From Bugula neritina (lineage: Eukaryota; Bryozoa; Gymnolaemata; Cheilostomatida; Bugulidae), in the NCBI GenBank assembly GCA_964035545.1, contig OZ037765.1, forward strand, positions 9,728,698 through 9,792,697: 64,000 nt of DNA, given 5' to 3'. The notes beneath the pieces are model-generated. The model was not told where the DNA came from, did no database searches, and saw nothing but the letters and a program-made list of their open reading frames with translations. Shown piece by piece: positions 24,001 to 32,935 of the stretch. Both the position numbers and the translations under genes were made by a program. The stretch's first letter is position 1; each line of letters opens with the position of its first letter.

Positions 24001-24867
24001 TCAGTTGCGGCCCGCGGGGAGGGAGAGTGTCCGCGGGCCGTGACAGTTTAACGCCCCCTGGTATTGGGGTCGTCCTTTCTGTCCCTGGTCCTGACCAGCG
24101 CTACTCCAGCCCTGCCTCACAGGCGTTGGGGACACCCGCAGGGCCTGACCGGGGCCAGCACCGGCCAGAATGGTTACCAGTTTTCCCAGCATCTCTACCA
24201 TACGGTCCACTTCGGCTTCCAGCGGGAGGGCTTCGGGACCTGTCGTAGCCCTGGCAGCGCTGACTCCAACTACTGGTGGGTTCCGTTGTGCTCGATGCAT
24301 TTGGGTAGCCAACAGGTAAGCTTCTCCAGCCTTCAGGGCATCTTCTATTCTGGTTATCCCTTTAGCTCGTAGTTGATGTTGTAGGCCCAGGTCGTTTAGT
24401 GACTGGACAAAGGCGTCATAGGTGTAACGCTCTTGGTGTTGTGCTGGCAGATCGCTATACGCAATCTGCGCCAGCTTCTTCACCGTCGCGGCATGTTCTT
24501 GCAGCGGGGTCCGCGGGGTGCGGCACAATCTCTCTAGCTTGGTCCTAGCGTCTATTGCGGAGATGCCAAAACGGGCCCGCAGCGCAGCTAGTATCCCGTT
24601 TACGTCCGTTCCCACTCCGTACGGCTTGGCTTGTTCCGTCACCGCTCTCCGCAGTTGGATAAGGGCCACTCTATGCGGCCATTGAGCAATTTCCATTACC
24701 TCTCTAAATTCTTGTATAAATTGTTCGACATCTTTCGACCCAGTAAAGGTGGGAGCTTTCAAGCAATATCTATAAGCTTCTTCTCCCTCACGATTCACAA
24801 AATTAACATCATTTCTACGCTCACCTTCTACTGGGGGTGGTTGCATTCTAGCATTTTCAGTCTCCAT
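24001..24867 (-). CDS. gag: Gag of left Ty3/gypsy element
   Basis: 288 residues. The matrix/capsid-like region aligns by eye with the right element's gag: FTGSKDVEQFIQEFREVMEI here against FGGEGDVEQFIREFQDVATI there. The C-terminus lacks a CCHC zinc knuckle, which the right element has just before its frameshift site. It starts about 16 bp after the PBS. The stop overlaps the frameshift hairpin. Confidence 0.85.
   Translation of the reverse strand: METENARMQPPPVEGERRNDVNFVNREGEEAYRYCLKAPTFTGSKDVEQFIQEFREVMEIAQWPHRVALIQLRRAVTEQAKPYGVGTDVNGILAALRARFGISAIDARTKLERLCRTPRTPLQEHAATVKKLAQIAYSDLPAQHQERYTYDAFVQSLNDLGLQHQLRAKGITRIEDALKAGEAYLLATQMHRAQRNPPVVGVSAARATTGPEALPLEAEVDRMVEMLGKLVTILAGAGPGQALRVSPTPVRQGWSSAGQDQGQKGRPQYQGALNCHGPRTLSLPAGRN
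24008..24052 (-). promoter_or_regulatory. Predicted -1 frameshift signal, gag/pol, left element
   Basis: The minus strand carries the heptamer GTTAAAC (24052-24046) in frame as G TTA AAC. A 5-nt spacer follows, then a perfect 10-bp GC-rich stem CGGCCCGCGG / CCGCGGGCCG (24040-24031 with 24017-24008) closing a 13-nt loop. G UUA AAC is a known slippery heptamer in other systems. The gag stop lies just past the stem. Confidence 0.7.
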
Positions 24868-24882
24868 CTTTGATGTACACTA

Positions 24883-24899
24883 TCCCACTGCTGCCACCA
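24883..24899 (-). other. Primer binding site, tRNA-Leu type, left element
   Basis: TGGTGGCAGCAGTGGGA on the minus strand, one base after the 5' LTR. It differs at one position from the right element's PBS, which matches the 3' end plus CCA of a tRNA-Leu. Confidence 0.75.
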
Positions 24900-24900
24900 C

Positions 24901-25206
24901 TGTTATAGTTTTCAGATTTAGGGTCGATGTGCCACCAAGAGAGTCTATTTATCACTAGAGAAACTTCACCGAGTTAAGTCGAGTAGATATCGTTATATTT
25001 TATCACAAGAATACATAATAAAATCTAATGTACAACAGTAATGATACGCACGTCTATTTAATTTACAGCACTATCCTCAACTGAGCTAGTAGCGCGAAGC
25101 TGCTACTATTACTCATAAAACAGCCTAGCTAATTGGCTAATACATTGTTCCGGGTCAATACGCAACCTTGCGTATTGTGTTGCTGGTAGCTCCACGAGCC
25201 ACCACA
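24901..25206 (-). repeat. 5' LTR of left element
   Basis: 306 bp, reading the same as the 3' copy base for base. Followed by ATAT target duplication. Confidence 0.95.
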
Positions 25207-25319
25207 ATATCAATTTACCATTATATTGCCAAATTGTTTACTTTCTTATTGATAATAAATAACTTGTTGTTTTTCAAAACTTCTATGTTTTGTAAAAAAT
25301 CTATATTGATAATTAATAT

Positions 25320-25855
25320 TGTGATAGATTCTCATCCTTTACTGTAACTGCGTGTGTCAGTATTATAATTACTGTTGCGTATATTTTGAATGCTGTAATT
25401 GTAGCTAAGTTGGGCTAGCTTTCTAATGCCTTATTATTGTGATTGTTGTTAAAGCTTTCAGTATAATGTAATTTTCATGAAATACTGTGATAGATTGTGC
25501 CTTGGTTTTGTTGTTTGCTAAATAATGTTAATTGAGGTCCGATGTTTGGAGTTCCGAGTTTCGGCTTGTCCGAAGATCGGTCCTCCCGATCTTCGGCCCT
25601 GCCGAATTTCGGAGCTACCGAACTTCGGACCACACACACAAAAGATTCTTTGTTCTATGTTCTTTTGTTCGCTGTATATAAAAGCAGGCGAGTTACGGTG
25701 TAAAGTCAGACTACTACTGGAGCTCGCTGGTAGTAGGACCACATAAGCTGTATCTGATGCAAATAAAGTTATCTTTCATTCGTATTCAAATACTTGGCTT
25801 ATTCTCTCTAGAGCATGTAGGCACTAGTTGCATTCAAAACCCACAGTTTACTACA
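25320..25855 (+). repeat. 5' LTR of right element
   Basis: 536 bp, TGTGATAG..TTACTACA. It has a dyad array at 25539-25628, a TATA box TATATAAAAG at 25675-25684 and AATAAA at 25762-25767. It differs from the 3' LTR at about 25337 (T versus C) and about 25627 (G versus A). Confidence 0.95.
25539..25628. promoter_or_regulatory. Tandem dyad array CCGANNNTCGG, period 16 bp
   Basis: Five 11-bp sites of the form CCGA-NNN-TCGG start at 25554, 25570, 25586, 25602 and 25618, each separated by exactly 5 bp. A sixth degenerate copy (CCGATGTTTGG) is at 25539. The array ends about 46 bp before the TATA box. It looks like a cluster of sites for a dimeric DNA-binding factor; that function is inferred. Adjacent sites 2 and 3 also form an 11-bp perfect hairpin stem. 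Confidence 0.7.
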
Positions 25856-25856
25856 T

Positions 25857-25873
25857 TGGTGGCAGCGGTGGGA
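25857..25873 (+). other. Primer binding site, tRNA-Leu type, right element
   Basis: TGGTGGCAGCGGTGGGA begins one base after the LTR and is complementary to a tRNA-Leu acceptor end with CCA. Confidence 0.8.
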
Positions 25874-25905
25874 TTTACGAATAACTAGTTGCCGAGCGGC
25901 ATACA

Positions 25906-26811
25906 ATGGTCCCAGGGGACTCAGCCCCTGAGGCAGCGGGAACACCAGCCCTCACTGTTGAGGCGTTGGTCGCAGCCCTCCAGGGATTGCGAGGGCAAAG
26001 TCAGGCATCACCTGGTGACAGGTATCGCCTCCAGCCCCCGAATTTCGGAGGAGAAGGAGACGTAGAACAATTCATCAGGGAGTTCCAGGATGTGGCCACC
26101 ATCGCTGAATGGCCAGTACGGGTGCGCATCCTCCAACTTCGGGCCTGTCTGACAGGCCGGGCCAAGAGCTTCGCTCTTGGGCCTGATGAAGAGCACATCA
26201 TGCGGGCTCTCAGAGCCCAGTTCGGCCTAACAACCGAAGAAGCAGCTGATCATTTGCAGATAATGAGGAGGGACCGGAGGACTCCCCTGGAAGACCACGC
26301 AAACGAGGTAGAGCGCCTGGCTCAGGCTGCTTTCGGTCACGCCACTGGCGACGACCGGAAGCGCCTCGTTTATAACGCGTTTTTCCGAAGCGTGAATCAC
26401 CCGGACCTGCAGCGATACTGGCTGGCTGCCAAGGTCAGCAGTATAGAAGAAGCGCTGGAAATGGGGAAGGCTTACTTCCAGGTGGAAGAGCCTAGGCGAC
26501 CGAGCTATACAGCCCGCCAAGTGGTCGAGGAGCATGAGGAGACCACCCCACTTCCAACTCCACAGGTAGCAGCAGCTGCAACTAAATCACCCGAGCAGAC
26601 GCAGCTCACCATGTTAATGGACATGATGAAAGGCCTGCAGGCTACGGTGACGAAGTTGCAGAGCGAACAGGCGGATAGGCGGGCTCCCCGATCACGGGAC
26701 AACCCTGTCCGCCCATCTCTGCTAACCTGTTGGGGGTGCGGGGCGCAAGGGCACGTGAGGAGGCACTGCCCTAGAGGCCAAGGGCTTTTAAACACCCAAG
26801 GCTCACGGTAA
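25906..26811 (+). CDS. gag: Gag of right Ty3/gypsy element
   Basis: 301 residues. The capsid-like region has FGGEGDVEQFIREF and PLEDHANEVERLAQAAFG. The C-terminal nucleocapsid has one CCHC knuckle, CWGCGAQGHVRRHC (C-x2-C-x4-H-x4-C), about residues 277-290. The ATG follows the PBS by about 30 bp. The stop TAA (26809-26811) lies inside the frameshift hairpin, so pol is made by -1 frameshifting. Confidence 0.92.
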   Translation: MVPGDSAPEAAGTPALTVEALVAALQGLRGQSQASPGDRYRLQPPNFGGEGDVEQFIREFQDVATIAEWPVRVRILQLRACLTGRAKSFALGPDEEHIMRALRAQFGLTTEEAADHLQIMRRDRRTPLEDHANEVERLAQAAFGHATGDDRKRLVYNAFFRSVNHPDLQRYWLAAKVSSIEEALEMGKAYFQVEEPRRPSYTARQVVEEHEETTPLPTPQVAAAATKSPEQTQLTMLMDMMKGLQATVTKLQSEQADRRAPRSRDNPVRPSLLTCWGCGAQGHVRRHCPRGQGLLNTQGSR

Positions 26812-26830
26812 CTTCCGCCAACCGTGGGCC
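26787..26830 (+). promoter_or_regulatory. Programmed -1 ribosomal frameshift signal, gag/pol, right element
   Basis: The slippery heptamer T TTA AAC at 26787-26793 is in the gag frame. A 6-nt spacer is followed by a 10-bp stem GGCTCACGGT (26800-26809) / ACCGTGGGCC (26821-26830), with one G-U pair and an 11-nt loop. Slipping back one base at AAC enters the pol frame at 26793, which is open to the first pol stop at 28335. The heptamer is the class used by coronaviruses, and spacer length and stem strength are typical of working signals. Confidence 0.85.
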
Positions 26831-29800
26831 TCACGCCAATCCCATCCGGGATAGGACTCGGAGAGGAGAAGAAGAGACCTCCACAGGGTCTGCTGATACC
26901 GAGTGGCAGAGGCCACAGAGATCTCGGAGACCGCAAGGTCTACCCGATCCTTTGGCCGGGTCATTCGAGACCCGGATGCAACTAGAAGAAGCAGGATGGC
27001 AGGCACCTCGGAGATCTCGGAGACCGCAAGGTCTACCCGATCCTCCGGCCTGGCCACTCCAGAACCGGTTCGCGGGGTTGCCCGAGGAGGTTGTGGAGGA
27101 GGATTCAGCTTACTCGCAAGAGTACCCCAAGCTACCCTCCCGACCTCAGAAAACCCCCGTTGTCTCTAAGACGAAGAGGAGGCCCGCTGTGCGGACCCAA
27201 GTTGTGTCTCCCCCAGAGACTGACCGCTCCAGGAGCACCCAGCCGTATGGAAGCAGCTACTTCTTGCCCGGAAAGATTTCGGGTAAAGCTGCCACATTCC
27301 TACTGGATACTGGGTGCACTACCAACCTGCTGAGTAGGCGTCTCTTTGACACTCTTGGTGCACGAGAGCGGGCGAGCCTCGAGCCGTATGAAGGTGCGCA
27401 TGGTACGTTGGCGGACGGATCATGCATTCCTTTCTACGGCGTCATTTCACTACCTGGACGCGTCCGTGATCAAGCAATTCACGAGACGTTCATAGTCAGC
27501 CAGCTGAAGGAGGACGCCATCCTGGGAATGCCGTTTCTGGAGAAACACCAGTGTCACATGGATTTCCAAAAGTCAGTGGTGGTGATGGCTGGGAAGGAAC
27601 TTGTCTGCGTCGACAAGTTCGGAAGGCCCTTGGTGGGCGGAGTCCAGGTAGTACGGGACTGCACAGTTTCGGGGAGATCCCAGGCGACTCTTTGCTGCAG
27701 AGTCAACTGCAAAGGGATCGCCGGCCTGGGGGTGGTTGAGGGAACGCACGGAGCGATCCGACTAGCAAACAGCCTGAATCGGCTAGATTGTCGGCAGGAG
27801 CTCCTCGTGCAGTGCATCAACCCCTTCACGGAACCTATCCGATTATCGGCTGGAGCGCTGGTGGGGAAGTACCACTCCATCCAGGAAGCGGATGTGGGTC
27901 CGGCACTGGAGACAGTGGCCGACACCCAGGGGAACCCCACTCACACCAGACGAGGAGCAGTCCCGGAGCATATGGCTGACCTGTATGATGGAGCGTGTGG
28001 AAACTGTACAAGTAGTACTGAACGCCAAGTACTGGCTCAACTACTTGCGGAGTACAGTGATGTCTTCAGTTGTGGCGATGGAGACATGGGGCTGACCAAG
28101 GTCATCTCCCACGAGATACTCCTGGCAGCCGGCACCACTCCCATCAGGCAGCCTACCCGGCGTCTAGGCCCGGAGAAGGAGAAGGAGGTGAGCCGACAGG
28201 TACAGGATCTTCTCGACCGGAATCTGATTGAGCCTGCCCACGGTGCGTGGAGCTCTCCAGTAGTCCTGGTCAAGAAAAAGGATGGTAGCTGGAGATTCTG
28301 CGAGGACTACCGCAGACTCAACAGTGTTACCATCTAGGACGCCTACCCTCTCCCACGGATAGATGAGTCTCTGGATGCCCTCGCGGGTAGCAAGTACTTC
28401 AGTACTTTGGATCTGCTTAGCGGGTACTGGCAAGTACCCCTCAGTCCTGATGCCCAGGACAAAGCAGCGTTCATCACCCGCGACGGGCTCTGGAAGTGGA
28501 AAGTACTGCCATTTGGACTAACGTCCGCTCCGGCAACTTTCCAACGGCTCATGGAGCAGGTCCTCAGTGGGTTACACTGAAAGACCCTCCTCATCTATCT
28601 GGACGACGTCATTGTCATCTCCCCAGATTTTTCGACTCATGTCAGTCGTCTGCGGGAGGTCTTTGACCGTCTCCGGGCAGCTGGACTGAAGCTGAAGCCC
28701 TCCAAGTGCGCACTCCTGCAGCCGGAAGTCACGTACCTGGGCCATGTGGTTGGCCGTGATGGGGTCGCTACCGATCCCGAGAAGGTACAAGCTGTAAAGG
28801 AGTGGACTGTCCCCCGTGACCTCCCTGAGTTGCGTGCATTCCTGGGCCTAGTAGGGTACTACCGGCAGTACATACCTGGTTTCGCAGGAGTGGCTCAGCC
28901 GTTAAATCGGCTGACCGCCAAGGGGGTCCGGTGGCAGTGGACGCAGGAGGAGCAGCAGGCATTCGACCACCTCAAGCAACAGCTAATGGAGGCGCCAATT
29001 CTGGCGTATCCTGATCCAGCCAAGGAGTACATCCTGGACACCGACGCCAGCGACCACAGCGTGGGAGCTGTCCTGTCTCAAGTCCAGGGTGGAAGTGAGG
29101 TGGTCGTGGCTTACTACAGCAAGACTCTCGCAGCCGCCGAGAAGAACTACTGCACCACTAGGAAGGAACTCTTAGCAGTAGTCAAGGCGGTCAAGCACTT
29201 TCGGCCATATCTGTATGGGAGAACGTTCCGTTTGCGAACAGACCATGCATCACTGATATGGCTATGTAAACGTGCAGAGCCCTCGAGCCAGGTGGCTCGT
29301 TGGCTAGAGATTCTTGCCGAGTTCTCTTACCGGATAGAGCACCGTGCAGGCCGGAAGCATGGGAACGCTGACGGCATGAGCCGCCGGCCGGTAGAGGACT
29401 GTAAGCAATGCCTACACATTGAGAAGCGGGACGGGGGACCCGCTCGCCTTGATGTGGAAACAGAGTTAGGGGAGGGCGCCGTCTACCGGTGGGAGCACGG
29501 CCATCTTCGGACCGAAACCCACTCAGACGGCGTCCAGGCACTCCACGCCAACCCCACTCTGTACCAGAATGTCAAGGAGCTGTGCCGACTCCAGGAGACG
29601 CTACCCGGCGCGGTAGCAGACATTTTCCGCGCCAAGAAGGAGGGCCGACGACCTAGCGAGGAACAGCAGCGGCAGGGAGATGTTGAGTTCCAACTCCTCT
29701 GTCGTCGCTGGGATGCCCTCAAGGTCAGTCCTGATGGCCTCCTGATGATAACGTTAGCAGCAGACAACCGTCAGCAAGAGAGGGACCGCGTCGTCTGTCC

Positions 29801-31892
29801 ACGCGCCCTCCGACGGGAACTGATCTGGGACACCCATAAGCAGGCTCATTCTGGAGTCAGTCGGGTCATCAGGTGTCTGCGGCTGCGTTGGTATTGGCCC
29901 GGAATGACTCGGGACGTACGACTGCGGGTACGGCAATGCGAGGTCTGCCAAGCTAGCAAGTATGGCCGCCCCACGGAAACCACTGGTCGACGCCGGCTAT
30001 ACGCTGGTCGACCGTGGCAAGTAGTGGCGGTAGACCTCGTCGGGCCTATGCCGTTATCCGCCAGAGGGAACACCTGGATACTGGTGCTCACGGACCACTT
30101 TACCCGGTGGGCAGATGCTCTGGCTATTCCAGACGCAACAGCCCCCACGGTGGCCCGGACCCTGGACCAACATGTGTTCTGTTACCTCGGTTTACCCGAG
30201 CAGATACATACGGACCAGGGTGCCCAGTTCCAGTCCCAGCTCATGGGAGACCTCTGCCGGATATGGGGGGTGAACCAGAGTCGGACCACCCCATATCACC
30301 CGCAAGGAAACGGAGTCGTCGAGCGGAACAACAGGATGTTGGGTGACGCCCTCAGGAGCCTGCTCCTTGGTCGAGGTCAAGAAGAATGGGACGTGGTGCT
30401 GCCGCAAATCATGCAGGCTTACCGCAGCACACCACACTCCGCCACGCAGGAGACCCCAAACTTCCTGATGCTAGGCCGAGAGACGCGGGTTCCAGAACAC
30501 CTGACATACCATGTTCCTGTCCCCGAGTCACCGGTACACGAATACGTGGAGGGTCTGGTAGACATCATGGGCAAAGCTCATGATGCACTGCGTACCCAGC
30601 AGTGGCAGACCCGCACAGAGGACTCGGAAGGGCCCCCGTTGTACCAGGTGGGAGACTGGGTCTGGATGGTGAGCTACCGTAGGCGACGCGGACAGTCGGC
30701 TAAACTTCAGCCCAAGTTTGTCGGTCCCTACTGCGTAGTGGAGGTGCTGCCCAACCACACGTACCGTGTGGAGCGCTCTGAACAGGTCTCGGTCCAGAGC
30801 GAGCAGCGCCTGAAGCCTTACCATGCCAGCCCAGACGCAGTGGGTGAGACTCCACCCCTCCTGGAGCCCCACCGCCAGCCCAACCGTCGAGGACGGGCCA
30901 CCCAGCCCCGAGAGGTGGAAATTGTGGTCCCTAGAGAGGCGGACCAGGAGCAGGCCGCCTTGCTGGAGCAGCTGGAGCGACAGCAGAGAGAGGAGCGGGA
31001 GCAAGAACAGCAGCAAGCCCTAGGACCACCACCACCCTCCCTGGGGGAGGACACCCCCACCCACGTGTTGGGTGAAGGCGGGGACCCCCCTACTAGGGTA
31101 GCCCAGGAGCCACTGGCACCATCAGCGCCTGCTCCAATTGAGAGGAGCCAGCGGTCACGCAGATCCCCCAGATACCTGGCAGACTATGCTGTAGGGCACC
31201 TGGAGTGGCCCCCTCATGAGGACAACCAACCCAGTACGAACGACCACCCCATCTTGGCTGGAAATTCCCTCCATCACCCCGGAGAATTCCACCAAGAAGA
31301 AGATTTCACACAGCTAGCACGTGAGTTACAGCTTAAGTTGAATTCTAATCCTGATACCCCTAAGTATAATTTAAACACTGTTATTCAGACACTAGCATCA
31401 GCTATGGGTATTACCTTGCCAGATACCCAAACAGAGGAGCGTAAGGATACCGAGGAGGCCAGTCAATTCGACTCCCCTCCCCCACCAGCTCCTGTTTCGG
31501 CTCCCTGCAGCCAGCAGGACGACACCCCCTCTTTCGAGGTGTGTTCCGCCAGCGTTAGTGGCCCTGACCCCGAACCGGTTGAGCTCCAACTCACAGCTGG
31601 GGAGGAGCAGGGCACTCTATACGGCGACCACCCCGCAGGCAGAGACGAAGAGGACTCTCCAATACTGGCAATGCCTCGGGCCCTGGTCGCCCGCCAGTAT
31701 ATGATATCTGGAGCACCAGGCAGCCAGATAGAAGAACAGACTCAGCTAACCCACCCACAATTGCCCCGTCACGGGCAGAGTATGGCACTTCCTTACCGAG
31801 AGTGCGTCCTGGATAGTGCAATCCAGGCCTGGTCCCGTATCCTCGACCCATGTACAGAAGGGATAGAAAGCCTGGTGCACCACCTCCAATGA
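26793..31892 (+). pseudogene. pol: Pol of right Ty3/gypsy element, interrupted by two stop codons
   Basis: Single frame of about 1,700 codons entered by -1 frameshift. Order: linker, protease (LLDTGCTTNLLS), RT, RNase H (ILDTDASDHSVGAV), integrase zinc domain (H-x3-H, then C-x2-C in CEVCQ), DDE core (VDLVGPMP, HTDQGAQF, PYHPQGNGVVERNN), GPY/F module (FVGPYCVVEVLPNHTYRV) and a tail of about 350 residues with a Glu/Gln coiled coil and Pro/Ser-rich disorder. An in-frame TAG at 28335-28337 and TGA at 28578-28580 fall within RT, the second just before the YLDDVIV active site. The left element has sense codons (Gln, Trp) at these places. No other break was seen. Confidence 0.92.
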
Positions 31893-32067
31893 TAAAACCT
31901 GACAATTAGGGGCCGCTGGCAATAGCCACCTGGACTGTATATATTCTCTTGTTACGTGTGATTAATCATAATACTTTTCTGTTAACCGCATATTTTTCTA
32001 CGTTTGTGTTTCATTTTTTTTTGTGTGGAGTCATTGTTTTGTTATCAAAAAGGGGATGCTTTTCGAT

Positions 32068-32077
32068 GGGGGGAGAA
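32068..32077 (+). other. Polypurine tract of right element
   Basis: GGGGGGAGAA directly precedes the 3' LTR. Confidence 0.8.
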
Positions 32078-32613
32078 TGTGATAGATTCTCATCCTCTAC
32101 TGTAACTGCGTGTGTCAGTATTATAATTACTGTTGCGTATATTTTGAATGCTGTAATTGTAGCTAAGTTGGGCTAGCTTTCTAATGCCTTATTATTGTGA
32201 TTGTTGTTAAAGCTTTCAGTATAATGTAATTTTCATGAAATACTGTGATAGATTGTGCCTTGGTTTTGTTGTTTGCTAAATAATGTTAATTGAGGTCCGA
32301 TGTTTGGAGTTCCGAGTTTCGGCTTGTCCGAAGATCGGTCCTCCCGATCTTCGGCCCTGCCGAATTTCGGAGCTACCGAACTTCGAACCACACACACAAA
32401 AGATTCTTTGTTCTATGTTCTTTTGTTCGCTGTATATAAAAGCAGGCGAGTTACGGTGTAAAGTCAGACTACTACTGGAGCTCGCTGGTAGTAGGACCAC
32501 ATAAGCTGTATCTGATGCAAATAAAGTTATCTTTCATTCGTATTCAAATACTTGGCTTATTCTCTCTAGAGCATGTAGGCACTAGTTGCATTCAAAACCC
32601 ACAGTTTACTACA
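32078..32613 (+). repeat. 3' LTR of right element
   Basis: 536 bp, nearly identical to 25320-25855. The fifth dyad of the array is altered here (TCGA in place of TCGG, about 32385). Followed by ATAT. Confidence 0.95.
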
Positions 32614-32935
32614 ATATGCTACTATAGTTAATTCGACATTGTTTTTATTAGCTAGAGAAATCTGAAAAAGTGCAGAAGTATTGTTTGAATTAATTATTAT
32701 TATTCAAACTAAGACATGCTAAAAAAATTCCAACTATTATTTTATTGCTTATAAGTATATTTGAAAGAAATAAAATGAAGCGAAAAATAACTTTTATAAC
32801 TTTTTTTGCAGCCTAATAAATATGATTTTGGGCAAAAATATATTGTTTTATCATGTTTGCAAGTTGACATTTATAAAATTGTGGCTAACAAAATTCAAAC
32901 TTTAAAGTATGCTGCTCTGTAACTAAAGCTGTGGT

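Larger units (their letters stand above)
18351..25206 (-). mobile_element. Ty3/gypsy LTR retrotransposon, left element (integrase-deleted)
   Basis: A 6,856-bp element on the minus strand, bounded by two 306-bp LTRs that I read as identical. It is flanked by a 4-bp ATAT duplication (18347-18350 and 25207-25210). The PBS at 24899-24883 is TGGTGGCAGCAGTGGGA, one mismatch from the complement of a tRNA-Leu 3' end. The polypurine tract CTGGAGGGGGCAG abuts the 3' LTR. Order on the minus strand: gag, protease-RT-RNase H, remnant of integrase C-terminus, an acidic/proline-rich tail ORF, then a C2H2 zinc-finger ORF. Compared with the right element, about 585 bp covering the integrase core is missing. 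Several frame breaks are also present, so it cannot be autonomous. Confidence 0.95.
25320..32613 (+). mobile_element. Ty3/gypsy LTR retrotransposon, right element (full length, two stops in RT)
   Basis: A 7,294-bp element on the plus strand with 536-bp LTRs differing at two positions I could see. The target duplication is ATAT (25316-25319 and 32614-32617). The PBS TGGTGGCAGCGGTGGGA at 25857-25873 matches a tRNA-Leu 3' end. The polypurine tract GGGGGGAGAA is at 32068-32077. Gag has a CCHC knuckle, and a -1 frameshift signal precedes pol. Pol is full length (protease, RT, RNase H, integrase, GPY/F, long disordered tail) but is interrupted by a TAG and a TGA. Same group as the left element but clearly diverged from it. 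Confidence 0.96.

Noticed and set aside
20220-24873. Open frames on the plus strand across the left element
   Set aside because: Shadows opposite gag and pol, caused by high GC; no retroelement or host domain.
25518-25746. Overlapping open frames on both strands in the LTR
   Set aside because: They result from the dyad array and recur in the other LTR; the region is a promoter.
26001-31905. Open frames on the minus strand across the right element
   Set aside because: Shadows opposite gag and pol of the right element.
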